Of a stretch of DNA of 64,000 nt, positions 1 to 11,340 are shown piece after piece (the stretch's first letter is position 1; every line of letters starts with the position of its first letter). A program made the translations under genes and the position numbers. Origin of the DNA: Myotis daubentonii (taxonomy: Eukaryota; Chordata; Mammalia; Chiroptera; Vespertilionidae). The stretch is from NCBI RefSeq assembly GCF_963259705.1, contig NC_081840.1, positions 148,525,549 to 148,589,548 of the forward strand, given 5' to 3'. The notes beneath the pieces were generated by a model. The model made no database searches. It was not told the origin of the DNA and worked only from the letters and a program-made list of their open reading frames with translations.

Positions 1-311
1 TAAATATTTTCCATGTGTTTATAATTTAAATTCATATCTCATAAAATTTTAAAGCTAAAATTTGAATAAGCTTTTCCTAAGTGAATCAAAAGAAAATGAA
101 ATGAAGAAGGAAAAAAATGACTCATAGAACTTCACCTTTTAAATAAATTATATCAAGAAAAATATATGCAAACTTAGATTAGGAGGTTTTGGAGCATTCT
201 GTTGTTATCCAAAATTAGTTTCTTGGGTTGTGAGAAAGAAATGTTAAAGATAAAATGCTGTACAACTCTGTGTACCAAGGTCAGGTTATGGGGTACTGAA
301 AGGCATTAATT

Positions 312-546
312 CAGTGATGGCGAACCTTTTGAGCTCGGCATGTCAGCATTTTGAAAAATCCTATCTTAACTCTGGTGCCGTGTCACATATAGAAATGTTT
401 TGATATTTTCAATCATAGTAAAACAAAGACTTATATTTTTGATATTTATTTTATATATTTAAATGCCATTTAACAAAGAAAAATCAACCAAAAAAATGAG
501 TTCGTGTGTCACCTCTGACATGCGTGTCATAGGTTCGCCATCAGTG
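312..546. mobile_element. non-autonomous hAT-type DNA transposon (235 bp)
   Basis: The ends are inverted repeats: CAGTGATGGCGAACCT on the left and AGGTTCGCCATCAGTG on the right, one mismatch from a perfect inverted match. The 8-bp direct repeat cattaatt flanks it at 304-311 and 547-554, which is the hAT signature. The interior is AT-rich and has no transposase frame, so it must have moved with an enzyme supplied in trans. Short hAT elements of this kind are abundant in vespertilionid bats. Confidence 0.85.
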
Positions 547-737
547 CATTAATTCATTCAACTAACACTGAATTTAGTGAAAATTTATTTTATACACTAC
601 TCTGGGCTTTTTTATGGTTTATAAAGATGAAATAGACATGGCAAATGTCTGTGTCTAAAGAGCTTATTTTTGAGTGAGAAAATATATATACAAAAATAGC
701 TTGGGGCATCTAATTGAAGTAATAGATTGTTTTTTAA

Positions 738-938
738 AATGTATTTTATTGATGTTTTAGAAAGGGAGGAAGGAAGAAGAATAGAGAGATAAAAAATATC
801 AATACATCGGCTGCTTCCTGCATGACCCCCACCGGGGATCGAGCCTGCAACCCTGGCATGTGCCCTGATTGGGAATTGAACTGGTGGCCCCATGGTTCCT
901 GGGTTGATGCTCAACCACTGAGCTATACTGGTCAGGCG
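738..938 (-). repeat. Ves-type SINE
   Basis: Read on the minus strand it starts with a tRNA-derived head (CTGACCAGTATAGCTCAGTGG), followed by a GTTGCAGGCTCGATCCC-like B box, and ends in a T-rich/A-rich tail. Imperfect duplications of about 16 bp (atagattgttttttaa and atagactatttttttaa) flank it at 722-737 and 939-955. The open frames read across it are not genes. Confidence 0.85.
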
Positions 939-2364
939 ATAGACTATTTTTTTAAGCAAAGTTTTCTTATACTTCATGAAATAAAGAGGCACAATAAATA
1001 TAAATCAAAGGTATGTCTTAATGAAGAATGAACCATATGTTATATATGGTGTTCATATTTTCTGATATGAGTACAAAATATAATTATCATGAAGCTTCTT
1101 CAAATAAAGTTATAATAATATTCTATTGTTATATAATGTAGTAAAAATGTACACATTCAGAGAAATATATCAGAAAAGACAGACCAAAGAAAAGGGAATT
1201 AGGTTTTGTGTGTATAGAGAGACAGTATCATTTGTTGGTACTATCAAGTTTTTTTCTGAATGCATTTCACATTCACACATTCTGAAGGACAATCCAAAGA
1301 CAGAATAAAGAGAAACAGCAGCTAACATCTTAACTACAGGTAGATTGATGTGGTTTTCTCTAATATACTTTAAATTCTAAGGCTATTCCCAAAGGATAAT
1401 TCACATATTCAAGCTAAAAATAAGTTGGGCTGACTTTTAAGAAAGATGGCTTTCTTTTCTTTTTTCTTTTTTTTTTACACCACTCTTTAGAACTCTAATG
1501 TAAAACATAATTCAGGGCTTTTACAATTATTTCAGGTACAACTTGAAAAAAATATTTTAAGACAGAAAGGAATGCAGTTTTCTCATGTAATTGAGTGCTA
1601 AAGGGAGATAGGTTATTTAGCAGCAATATCGCTCACCATTACTCAATCATAATTGTTTTTCACTCTGGCAATGAGAATGAGTCATAGCTTAACATTTTTA
1701 GCATAATATAATTTTGCATTCACTTGTCAAAAACAGATTTGCTTCTGTTATGTACTAGTACTGAATTTTCTTAAAGAACTCATCCAAACAGAAGAGAAAA
1801 ATAACTATAAGGAAAATGGACCAGAATGTGGTGTCAGTCTTAAGATTGTTGGAATTGGTAGTGTTGGTGCATATGTGCAATAAAATAAAGATGAAAAGTG
1901 GGGAGCGAGGCCATGGATACCTCTCTAAACACTGGCTGTATGGGACCTTTCTTCCTGGAGGTGACAGAATGCTGAAGGATCTCAGTAGCTTGCGTAGTGA
2001 ACAGGACTGGCCTTGAGTCATTCTTCCTCTATGGGCAGTCACGGTGGAGAGTAGCTGTCCCCTTTTTAGGCTTCAGGGCCTCAACGGTTTTGGCAGCAAT
2101 TGGATAAACATCACTTGGTAGAGGAGGATTCTTTGAAGGTGAGGCACCCAACCCAGACTTCAGATGTAACTATTTGGGGAAGAGGTAGGAAAACGGGGTT
2201 CCTGCTCTCCATTCATATGTGTTCTCTCTCTCTAATTTAGTTTTTCATTCTAGTCTCCTAATGGCAAAAGAAGTATGAACATGAAACTTGAGTGAAGGTA
2301 GAAGGTACAAAATAACCAATATATTTTACCTTAACATTTATAGAAATGTAGCATGACACAACAA

Positions 2365-2581
2365 TCTATGTATATAAAAGCCTAATATGCAAAGTGTCCC
2401 CTTGTGAATTCAACTGGAAGACCGGGAGTTCGATTGCTCACAATGATGTGCACTGACCACCAGGGGGTGGTGCAGAATGAAGGAAGGACCCAGCCAGCAG
2501 CTGGAAAGCCCAGATGGGCCCAATTGCCGGCGAGCCCTAGGGACCTTACCCATGCACGAATTTCATGCACAGGGCCTCTCG
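2365..2581 (+). mobile_element. Helitron, HeliBat-type non-autonomous copy
   Basis: It begins TCTATGTATATAAAAGCCTAATATGC, a variant of the TCCTATATAATAAAAGGCTAATATGC start seen in other copies here. It ends with the subterminal palindromic GCACGAATTTCATGC and then gggcctctcg, where the usual CTAG end has decayed to CTCG. It sits between A (2364) and T (2582), the Helitron target dinucleotide. There is no coding capacity. Confidence 0.8.
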
Positions 2582-3399
2582 TACAAAATAAGAATCTTAG
2601 CTCCAACCTTCAAGTGTTATCAGTGCTCTAGAAGAATCCTTATTCTTTTGGTACCTGTGCACACTTGTGTGAACTCCCAGGGATACCCACCCCCAGCTTA
2701 AGATGTTTGACGTAAGGAAGATCCAATTGACACTGATAATATATAGTTTCGCTCCACTATCTTTTTAGTAAGTTTGTGAGGGGTGGTCTGCTGAATTATT
2801 CATCCTTGGAAACAGTTCTTTTATGTATGTTATCTACACCCATTTTACATCTAAAACACAGCCCACTTGTATATTGGAGATATATAAACGTCCCCTTATT
2901 ACAGGGGTGGCCCCAGAATCTCCACCACTGCCAGCACTCCCTCTGCCCATTGCCTCACTTTATTTTCTCTATTGCACCAATTACCACCTAAGCTATAATT
3001 AAAAAAAGAAAAGTTTCATCTCCCTTACTATGAATGCCAGATTTGGGAAATAAAAATACAAAATACCCAGTTAAATTTGAATTTTAGATAAACAACAAAT
3101 ACTTTTTTAGTTCAATATATCCCAAGCAATAAAAGGGATATAGTCATATCAAAAACTATGGGTTGTTTACCTGAAGTTCAAGTTTAATTGGGTATTTTAT
3201 TTGCCATCCCCATCCCCTCACCACTACTAGAATAGAAATTTTGTCTATTTTGTTCACTAGAAACTGTTCCTGACACATAATAATTGTCCAGAACATACAT
3301 ATTGGAGGAAAGAGTAAATACAGGAGATGCAAACACATTAAACCTACATATAGATGTGAAGCGCTTATAACCCTTTCAATACTGGGAAAGCGGAAAAGC

Positions 3400-3960
3400 C
3401 CTATAACCATGGTGACAACAGTCGGTTGTCTCAGCTACAGCAGGACCCAGGGCAAAGATGGGAGAGACCTTAACCCAGCAGTGACACCTCCAATCATGCA
3501 GGTCCCTCTGGGAGATTAGGATTGAAGAGCAGAGAAAGCGCAAGGAGTAAGAGGGAAGGGTGGGAGTGAGTGTGGAGAGGAGTCCCGTTAAGGACTGGAT
3601 GCCAAGAATGAGCTTCTCAAGAAAGCCTCTGAGCCCCCCCAGGGGAAGCGTGCCTGCCCAGGACTAAAGGATCCAACAATTCTGCCTGCAGGTACAGAGA
3701 CTGGGCCGCCATAAATATGTTCATATGCTCAGTTATCTCCCCTCTTCCATCTGCTCCGCCCCTCACCCCATGTGCCTCAGGGGAAGGGTGAGCAGTAGCC
3801 GGGGCAGTATTGGTTTTATAAATTAACAGGTCATCTAACGTTTCCAAAACACGCTTTCAGAACTCACCCAAGTACCATCATTTACCTCAGGAACTCACGC
3901 TAACATCTGCTTTTCCCTAAGCAGAAACATACACGAAATAGCGAGTATGTTAGGTGAACC
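3400..3960. other. non-coding intronic stretch, no recognised feature
   Basis: Moderately GC-rich DNA between a SINE-free region and a MIR piece. The 76-codon minus-strand frame here shows no domain or family resemblance that I recognise, and no splice-flanked collagen triplets were seen. Confidence 0.4.
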
Positions 3961-3969
3961 AAGCCTCAT

Positions 3970-4095
3970 TCTTAACAGATGAAGAAACATTCAGAGAAGG
4001 GAAGGAACTTCTCCAGAGGCAACTCGTTGCAAAGAGGAAGATGTGAGGTTAGAAGCTGGGTCTTTGAATTCTCATCTTGTGTTCCTTTTATTTGA
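3970..4095 (-). repeat. MIR SINE fragment
   Basis: The plus strand reads acagatgaagaaacattcagagaagggaaggaacttctcc, the reverse-complement core of a mammalian-wide MIR (consensus acagatgaggaaactgaggctcagagaggtt...). It is diverged, as expected for an ancient repeat. Confidence 0.6.
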
Positions 4096-4663
4096 GCAAC
4101 TTGTGTCCAAAAACCCATTCATTTTTTATGCTTCTTTTCTCTTTCATTTCAGTATAAACTAGGAGAGTGGCTTCAGGAAGCCTCCAGTCTAGTCCTATGT
4201 TCTCCACTTATGGTCCTGGGACATAGAGCAAATGGCTTGAGCTTCTATGGAGCTTGTTTTTTCTTCTATGCAGTGTGCGGGGTAAATTAAATGCGTCCTC
4301 TCTCCCGGCTCTAAAGAATTAAGACTTAGTTTCACTATTATTATTATTTGTTATTGTTGGCCTAAAGATGTCACTGGTGGCTTCTTATTCCTCAGACATC
4401 TGATTAAACTTGGCTCAAGTCCCGGTTTCACAGGCTGCGGAAGTCCAAGACCACCTCTCCGGGCCCGCATCTGCATGTGTCACCTCTGTTTTGCCCCAGA
4501 CCAATTCCGACATGTCAGTCAATCAGTTGCCTGAAGAACCCCACTCTCCCCAGACCTTTTGCAAGCTCAGGACCGAATACCTGGTGTTCTCAGGAAGCTG
4601 TCACATCACAGAGCATGCAGACATTCTTCATCTTCCTGCCTTCTCCTTTCTCCCCCTCCCATG

Positions 4664-4706
4664 TCAACTCCCTCCCTCCCTCCCTCCCTCCCTCCCTCCC
4701 TCCCTT
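4664..4706. repeat. (CCCT)n microsatellite
   Basis: About nine tandem CTCC units follow a pyrimidine-rich lead. The SLPPSLPP-type peptides read across it are repeat artefacts. Confidence 0.9.
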
Positions 4707-5449
4707 GACAGTTCTGGGAATTCAGCTTCACTCTCTCTTATGTGGAGCAATTCAGCAATTTTGCAAAAGCTTCTACTTGCATATCCAATCCCTTCTTCTT
4801 TTTCTGTTTCTTTCCTGGAGGCGGAGGGAGCTTTGTAACATGGCAAAAGGAAAATCAGAAGAGCCCTAGCCTGGGCCATTAGGGTTGGTTATGCGTCAGA
4901 GCTCTGCCTTCCTTCAGAGGACTTTGTTTTGTTCCTCTAATCAGCAAACTCCAGCCCTAAAATTAGAGTCTCTTAGTCCGCATTGGAAATATGAATATTA
5001 ATGAGTAGGAAAGTAGACAGGTCTAGCAGCCAGGAACTTAATAAAAATATTCTATTTCAGATAATATACTGAAATGGGTCTTAAACTGATTACAGTAATA
5101 ACTAAATTAAACCTCGTAATCAAGCCTTCATTATGCTTTTTTTTTTTTAAGTACCACTGTCTAAAAATGTAAAATAACAAAACATGATAGTTATAGCAAT
5201 AACATTACAGTATGGACTATTTCAGAAATAAGTCTGCTGGGCAGCTCTTTTTCTTTTAGTTTTCTGTATTGTTCCTGTAGATGGAAATATACCAAATATA
5301 ATTTGAACAAAGAAATTCAAATGGAAAGCGACAGTAAGAATTTAGGGGTCACAGAAAGTAGTTAGGTTGAGCTTATTTGGGTGAAATTTAACACAAATGA
5401 GAATTACCTACCTTGAGCACATCCCTAAAATTTAAAGGTCTGGGTAGCC

Positions 5450-5483
5450 TCGCTTCTCGGCCTTTTGGCTAAGATCAAGTGTA
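5450..5483 (+). pseudogene. RNU2 (pseudogene): 3'-truncated U2 snRNA retropseudogene
   Basis: TCGCTTCTCGGCCTTTTGGC continuing to ...AAGATCAAGTGTA matches roughly the first 35 nt of U2 snRNA. The insert is bracketed by perfect 14-bp direct repeats aaaggtctgggtag at 5434-5447 and 5483-5496. It has no poly(A) tail and no snRNA promoter elements beside it, so it is an L1-mobilised fragment and not an RNA gene. Two extra bases (cc) sit at the 5' junction. Confidence 0.88.
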
Positions 5484-5499
5484 AAGGTCTGGGTAGGAG

Positions 5500-6020
5500 T
5501 CCATGGCTGCCCCACCCACCCCACAATGCGAATGTCCTCCCTCTTCCCAGCCCCAGTTCTCCAGTTCCCCAGGAAGAGGCGTGGGGGCTGTGTGTGAGCA
5601 CATCCTGGGAGCTCTGCCCGCAGACCCCACTGATAGCTGCTGCAAGGCCACCCACAGGCTGCGGAGCACACACCCTGGCTGAGCGGTCCACCCTTGGGAA
5701 TACGGACGGGCTGGGGGACAAGGCCACTACAGGTACTGGAAGCAGAATCAGGACAACTGATGGAGGAATTCTTGCGCCCCCTGTAATCTAGAAGTGGGGA
5801 CACTAGGCTGTGAGCAGGCATGTCCCCTTGGCCTCATGGGCCCCACACGCCACGGGGAGGGTCACACTATCAGAGGGACAAGGGGGGCTGGACGAGGAGC
5901 ACCGCGTGCTGGGCTCTAAGGGAAACGCCATCCAGTACTTCCTGCTTAGCTTAAGAAAGGTGCAAAAGTGGGCGCACACCGGCCAGGGTATGACGCCAGA
6001 GGCCAGTCTTTTCTGCATGC
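5500..6020. other. GC-rich intronic block of unknown origin
   Basis: This roughly 500-bp block is clearly richer in GC than the AT-rich flanks and is open in several frames at once (up to 129 codons), which is what high GC does. I recognise no protein family, no splice-flanked exon and no repeat family in it. It could be an old LTR, a decayed element or a conserved regulatory segment; none of these is demonstrated. Confidence 0.3.
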
Positions 6021-6364
6021 AGGAAAAAATTGTTCTCCGTGTGTATTGTCATGGGGAAAAAAAGGCGAAGAACAAAGAGATGTTTTAGAAAGACAAAATG
6101 TCAAAACGGAGGAAGGGGCATTGTGAAGTGGGAGAGTTTGCTAGGCCCGGGTTAAACCACACACAACACAGTGGTCAGCTCCCCGGCCACACAGATCTCT
6201 TCTAAATTAGACAACTCAAGTTTCTTGCAACTTTCCATGGGACTGGGGCTGCCAGGAAAGAAACTGCAGCGGGAGCAGCTAATCACTGTCTCCAGTTCAC
6301 AGAGAAAAATAGCCTAGACTTATGCAATGATACATTGGAATAAACAGTTATAGTTATTAATTTC

Positions 6365-6750
6365 TATACTTTTTATTACACTTTGAGGTAAATGTTATAA
6401 TCCTCATTTGACAAATAGAGAAACTAAGGCTCAGAGAAGGTAAGTGACTTGTCCCAAGTCAAACAAATAGTGACGAGCGAGTGGGGGCAGAATTTAAAAT
6501 CCTCACTCTTTTACTTTCAATTAATTTATTTATTGTCTAAAGTTTTACATATGTCTCCTTTTTCCCCCACTTGAGCTCCCTTCCGTGTGTCCCCCCCACC
6601 CCTGCCCCAGCCATTCCCATCCCGGGCAAGCCCCCACCGCCCCGGTGTCTGTGTCCATTGGTTATGCTAATATGCATGCATAAAATCCTCACTCTTAAGT
6701 CTGGGGCAGACCTGGCTCTGAAGCTGAGCTTTACCCCAAATATCTGACGA
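6365..6750 (-). repeat. MIR SINE fragment, split by a short L1 insertion
   Basis: The sequence ttgacaaatagagaaactaaggctcagagaaggtaagtgacttg is a MIR read in reverse. After the L1 piece at 6511-6681 the MIR-like sequence resumes (aagtctggggcagacctggctctgaa), so the L1 landed inside the MIR. Confidence 0.65.
6511..6681 (-). mobile_element. very short 5'-truncated L1 insertion
   Basis: This is the terminal 3' end of a bat L1 on the minus strand: a T-rich left end, then acatatgtctcc, then tgtccattggttatgc and tatgcatgcat. Perfect 15-bp target duplications (aaaatcctcactctt) lie at 6496-6510 and 6682-6696. Similar ultra-short copies occur at 42104-42243 and 33945-34170. Confidence 0.8.
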
Positions 6751-6757
6751 TCTAGGA

Positions 6758-6970
6758 CAGTGGTCGGCAAACTCATTAGTCAACAGAGCCAAATATCAAC
6801 AGTACTTCTTCAAAACAGACTCGCCCAGGCCGAAAACCGACTTCTGCGCATGGGCCACGAAGTTTCAATCGCACTGTACGCGCGCCCGCACTGGGTATTT
6901 TGTGGAAGAGCCACACTCAAGGGGCCAGAGAGCCACATGTGGCTTGCGAGCCGCAGTTTGCCGACCACAG
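6758..6970. mobile_element. non-autonomous hAT-type DNA transposon (213 bp)
   Basis: Terminal inverted repeats are CAGTGGTCGGCAAACT on the left and AGTTTGCCGACCACAG on the right (one mismatch near the tip). The 8-bp direct repeat atctagga flanks it at 6750-6757 and 6971-6978. The interior is GC- and CpG-rich and has no transposase. Confidence 0.87.
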
Positions 6971-6989
6971 ATCTAGGACAAAGCACTGG

Positions 6990-7145
6990 TTCTTCCTGTG
7001 CTTCCCTCAGTTTCCTCATTAAAGGAATAGACATAATACTGCACCCATCTCCTAGGACAGCTGTGAGGAGTGAGCGAGTATGCATACAACATTTAGGACA
7101 GTGCCTGACGTTAGTAAGTGCTGAATAAATGTTAGTAATGATTAC
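6990..7145 (+). repeat. MIR SINE fragment
   Basis: Plus-strand MIR features: cctcagtttcctcatt near 7005-7020, then acagtgcctgac and agtaagtgctgaataaatgtta at 7095-7133, matching the 3' part of the MIR consensus. Confidence 0.75.
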
Positions 7146-7423
7146 TACTGCACTCTTTAATCTCGGCACTGGGCAAGGAAGACAGAGAAGAGAATCCTGA
7201 GAGAGCGGCAATTCCTCGTACATTAGCCCCACTGATGCTGTTTCACAATTGGGGAATGGTTACTGTCCCCTTGGCAACATGGTATCAAATGGAGGGAACT
7301 GGGTATATGTTAATGTGCTATGATTGGCATAATAAGTTATTTCATGACAGCTTGATTTTTAATACAAATTCCACAAATCAAGCGTATCACTTAGAGGTCA
7401 GATCTAATGACACAAGAACAGGC

Positions 7424-7635
7424 CTGGCCAGTTGCGCAGTGGTTAGAGAGTCAGCCCGCTAACTGAAGGGTTGCAGGTTCAGTTCCGGCCAAGGGTACAT
7501 ATATCTAGGTTGCAGGCTCGATCCCCGGCCCTGGTAGGGGCACATGCAGGAGGCAACCAATGGATCTCACATTGATGTTTCTCTCTCTCCCTCCCCTTCC
7601 CTTCATCTCTCTCTAAAAATCAATGGAAAAAACAT
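7424..7635 (+). repeat. Ves-type SINE
   Basis: The head GGCCTGGCCAGTTGCGCAGTGG is followed by a GGTTGCAGGTTCAGTTCC B-box region, a ttgatgtttctctctctccc motif and a ctctctaaaaatcaatgg tail. These are the standard order of parts in vespertilionid tRNA-derived SINEs. Confidence 0.85.
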
Positions 7636-8010
7636 CTTTGGGTGAGGATTAACAAAAAAAGAACAACAAACTCTGTGGCCTATATTGACTTAATATTTTA
7701 GTGGTCAGAAACTCGGTTGAAATGCAATCTCTGATGAATATAAAAATTCTACAGTGGCTGCTGACTCAGTGTTTTAAAAACAGAATTCTAAGACCAAGGT
7801 TGTCTGTATTTTCATTTGTAAGTACTGAAGCCTAGTGATAGGTTCTCTCCCCACTGCCAAGTGCTGTTCATCTTTTCAGTTTCCCCTACAACCACCTCTT
7901 CCGGTCTTTCCTTGACCCTTTGCTCCAGGCCAGGCTGGCCTGTGCTTCTCCACCGTGGAATTAAACAGCACTGCAACTTAACACGTTTTAGTAAGAATGC
8001 TCATTTAGCC

Positions 8011-8222
8011 CTACCTGGTTTGGCTCAGTGGATAGAGCGTCGGCCTACAGACTGAAGGGTCCCAGGTTCGATTCCATCAAAGGGCATGTACCTTGGTTGT
8101 GGGCACATTCCCAGTAGGGGTGTGCAGGAGGCAGCTGATTGATGTTTCTCTCTCATTGATGTTTCTCTCTATCCCTCTCCCTTCCTCTCTGTAAAAAATA
8201 ACATATAAAAATAAAAAAAAAT
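8011..8222 (+). repeat. Ves-type SINE
   Basis: It opens with CCCTACCTGGTTTGGCTCAG, carries the cccaggttcgattcc B box, the doubled ttgatgtttctctc motif and an A-rich tail. Flanks atgctcattta and atgcttattta are a likely, slightly diverged target duplication. Confidence 0.85.
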
Positions 8223-10314
8223 TATCTATAAAAATAAATGCTTATTTAATGTCCATCGCCCCGACGAGGCTGGAAATTCCATGAGGGCAGAGAGAGCTTT
8301 AATGCCAGTGCTCAGATGGTGCCCGTGTTTAGCAGTTAGGGCCGAACAGATGGTTGAATTGAAGAAGCCAATAAGTGAATCAATGGACACAGCACATGTC
8401 AGGGAGTTGTTTTTTTTAAAGTTGTAAAATTATGTATGCAATTTAGTCAGATCTAGTAAATCGGTATTTTTGCAATCCCCTCTACAATAGATAGTGTATT
8501 TTACAATGAAAAACAAGTGGCGTTGATAATGTCATAATACCTTCAGACACATTTGCTTGGTTGTTTCTTTGTTTTGCAGCAGCCTGTGAGCAGCTTCCCT
8601 TCCTCTCGTACCCCTCACCCCACCTATCCCATTCCCTCCACTTTCTAGTTTCCCCTCTCCCAACATTTTCATTTAGCAGAATGATGACTGGTGTCAAGTT
8701 TGACAGTAACATGCCTAGATAGAGTGAGGGGAAAGTGGTTTTAAGAGTATCTTACTATCATTGTTTTATTTCGAGCCAGCATGAAATTACCCCTTTCAAC
8801 TATATTCCTCTCTAAAGGAACTTTAAGTTACTTACATAAAGAATAGAAATACTGTTTGCCCCACTTAAGTAAAATTGAGTAAAAATTATCTTGAAGAGTA
8901 AATTTGCATTATAAAAATGCCTCAGAATGTGTGAATCACACTCAGGAATGATGTGATTTGAGGATATAAAATATCGTGTAATAGATGATAATGATGTTTC
9001 TTTAAGAAGAATCCATTCTATTATTATATCTAGTTATGAGAGGAAAAACACACACGTATTTTTAGATTTCTGCTGCACACAACTTCTAACTTTAAAAGAT
9101 AAAACAATTAGTAAAAATAATGTAATTTTCAACTTGAACCTACAAAAGAACTAAGGTGCTGTAAGATACTTTCCCTGAACTATTAATTGACCTGGAATCA
9201 GAAATTAATCATTTCATTTAATTCTAAATATCTTTACTTAAAGTCTAAAATTGAAAAGTCATAAATAGATTGGGTAAGAGATCACTGGGTAAATTCTGTT
9301 ACAGGAAAATTTTAAGCTAACCAGAAAACAAACCAAACTATAACACAGTCAAATCCTTCAGGAATTTAACTCAGACTGTTTAATGATACAGTCAAGGTAG
9401 CCAAAGAAAAGAGTGTAGTTAGCAATTCAATAAGTAAATCAGGAATAAAAAATACTGAGTTCCTTGCATAGTCCCCTGCATAGACTTTAATAAACAGCCT
9501 GACCTTTGGAAGTCTGAGAGCTTCAATTTATCTGCTCTCTAAATATGCTCACAATAAAAATGCCATTAGAAATATGCTGTGAGGATGAATGTCAGTAAAG
9601 AACTGTGAGACCCATGGATAAGAGATGAAAAGGAAGTCTAAATACCATAACTATAAGCTAATTAAAATTTAATGTGACTTAAAAATCACATTGCTATCTG
9701 GGGCAGATTCATAGATGATACACTAAGAGCAAGTTTTAATTTATATTTTATTTTGAAGTCTTACAATAACCCTTGAAAAATACACAAAAAAAGATCACCT
9801 GATATTTCTCTTTAGCTTTGGAAGAATCCCTGTGACTCTGGGACCTCGGAAAAATTCCAGCTGGCTTAGACAAAAATAACTTGTTTTTAATCTTGAAAAA
9901 TCTTTAATATTATTTTCACAGTCACAAAGAGACAAGGATGTGAACCAAGTGATGCGCAAATTAGACTTGGACTGCACGCTATCTCTTCCCCATGAGCTCC
10001 TCCTCTATGGCATTTGCACAGTCCAATCAATTATTTGATTGCTATTCAAATAATTTGTCATCATGGTGATTTATTCTTATGGATGCCAATTCATGTGGAA
10101 ATGTGGAAAGTAGGAAATATAGGGTTCTAATAACGCCAATTAAGAGCTGAAAATTTAAAAGTTCTGACATATATATTGTAGACAGCAATTTATTTTGTCA
10201 AAGGATGATTCAGTTTAAAAAAGGTCTACCAAAAAAATCATTTTTAAAAGCCCATATACTTCTACAGTATATCTGAGCAGTAAGGTTTAATTAACAAATA
10301 TTCAGATGTACATT

Positions 10315-10320
10315 TGTGTG

Positions 10321-10402
<82 letters not shown>
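10315..10402. repeat. compound (TG)n(AG)n microsatellite
   Basis: A run of about 13 TG units passes directly into about 30 AG units with a few interruptions. The purine-strand AG tract could adopt triplex or Z-type structure, but nothing in the sequence shows a function. Confidence 0.95.
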
Positions 10403-11098
10403 AGGAACCATCGAGTACAAATAAAATATTAATTATACCTCTGCCAGTAAGATTTACTTATAAGAATTACAAAAATGTTTGTGCCCAACACAATTATCCC
10501 AAGAAGAGGACATTGCATATTTTTAGGTAGGATGGTGTTAAATCTGCTCTAACTGCTTCAGCTATTTGCTAGAACCAAATCCCAATTGTGGAAACAACCT
10601 TCAGAATTGGGAACAGCGCATGCTCAAAGCTGGTTGAATTGGGAATGAGACAGGAGTGACCTTTTGCAGATACACAGCATCACTTAGGGACTGAGAGATA
10701 CATTGGTACAGCCCCTCTCCCATTTTACACATGAAGCCGCTTGACCCAGAGAGGAAAAGGGCCTTTCAAGGGCTGCACAACCGGCAGAAGACACAGAGTG
10801 TCCCCACTCCAGGACAGCGCTCCTACGCTACCCCATGCCGGTGGCTGAGCCTTCAGATTATGAGATGTGTCTTTCTCTTTTCCATGTCGGTACTCACACG
10901 CCGACTACCTAGTATGGGGCATGTGGTGGGGCGCCAGGGGGCAGGGAAATATTTTATATTTATATTGGGAGACTATACATATTTTACACATTATATTTAT
11001 GTGTAACTTTGCATATTCATTCTCTCCCTCTCATGAAGTCAACTGGCTTCTGCTACCTTCTTGAGACCAAGCCTAGGGCTCCTTTGCTGAAATGCTTT

Positions 11099-11340
11099 TC
11101 TTCCCCTCACCCGAGGATATTTTTTCCATTGATTTCTAAAGAGCAGAAGGGAGAGAGGAGCGGGGCAGGAGAGAGAAACATCAGTGTGAGAGGGACTCAT
11201 GGATTGGTTGCCTCCACATGCACCCTGACCAGGGCTGGGGAACCTGCAGCTGAGGTACATGTCCTTGACCAGGAATCAAACACAGAATCCAACCATTGGT
11301 CTGCAGGTCAACACTAACCACTGAGCAACCCAGCCAGGGT
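11099..11340 (-). repeat. Ves-type SINE
   Basis: On the minus strand it starts CCCTGGCTGGGTTGCTCAGTGG and ends in the poly-pyrimidine/A-rich tail next to cacccgaggatattttttcc. The short repeat tgctgaaa on both sides is a possible target duplication. Confidence 0.8.

Noticed and set aside
4477..4869. Pro/Ser-rich open frames around 4.4-4.9 kb
   Set aside because: The low-complexity SLPP peptides come from the (CCCT)n microsatellite.
5450..5483. Functional U2 snRNA gene
   Set aside because: Only the first 34 or so bases are present, between target duplications; the Sm site, 3' stem-loops and promoter elements are absent.
7424..8222. tRNA genes suggested by B-box-like ggttcgattcc sequences
   Set aside because: They are the tRNA-derived heads of Ves SINEs; no cloverleaf with intact anticodon arm is formed, and SINE bodies and tails follow.
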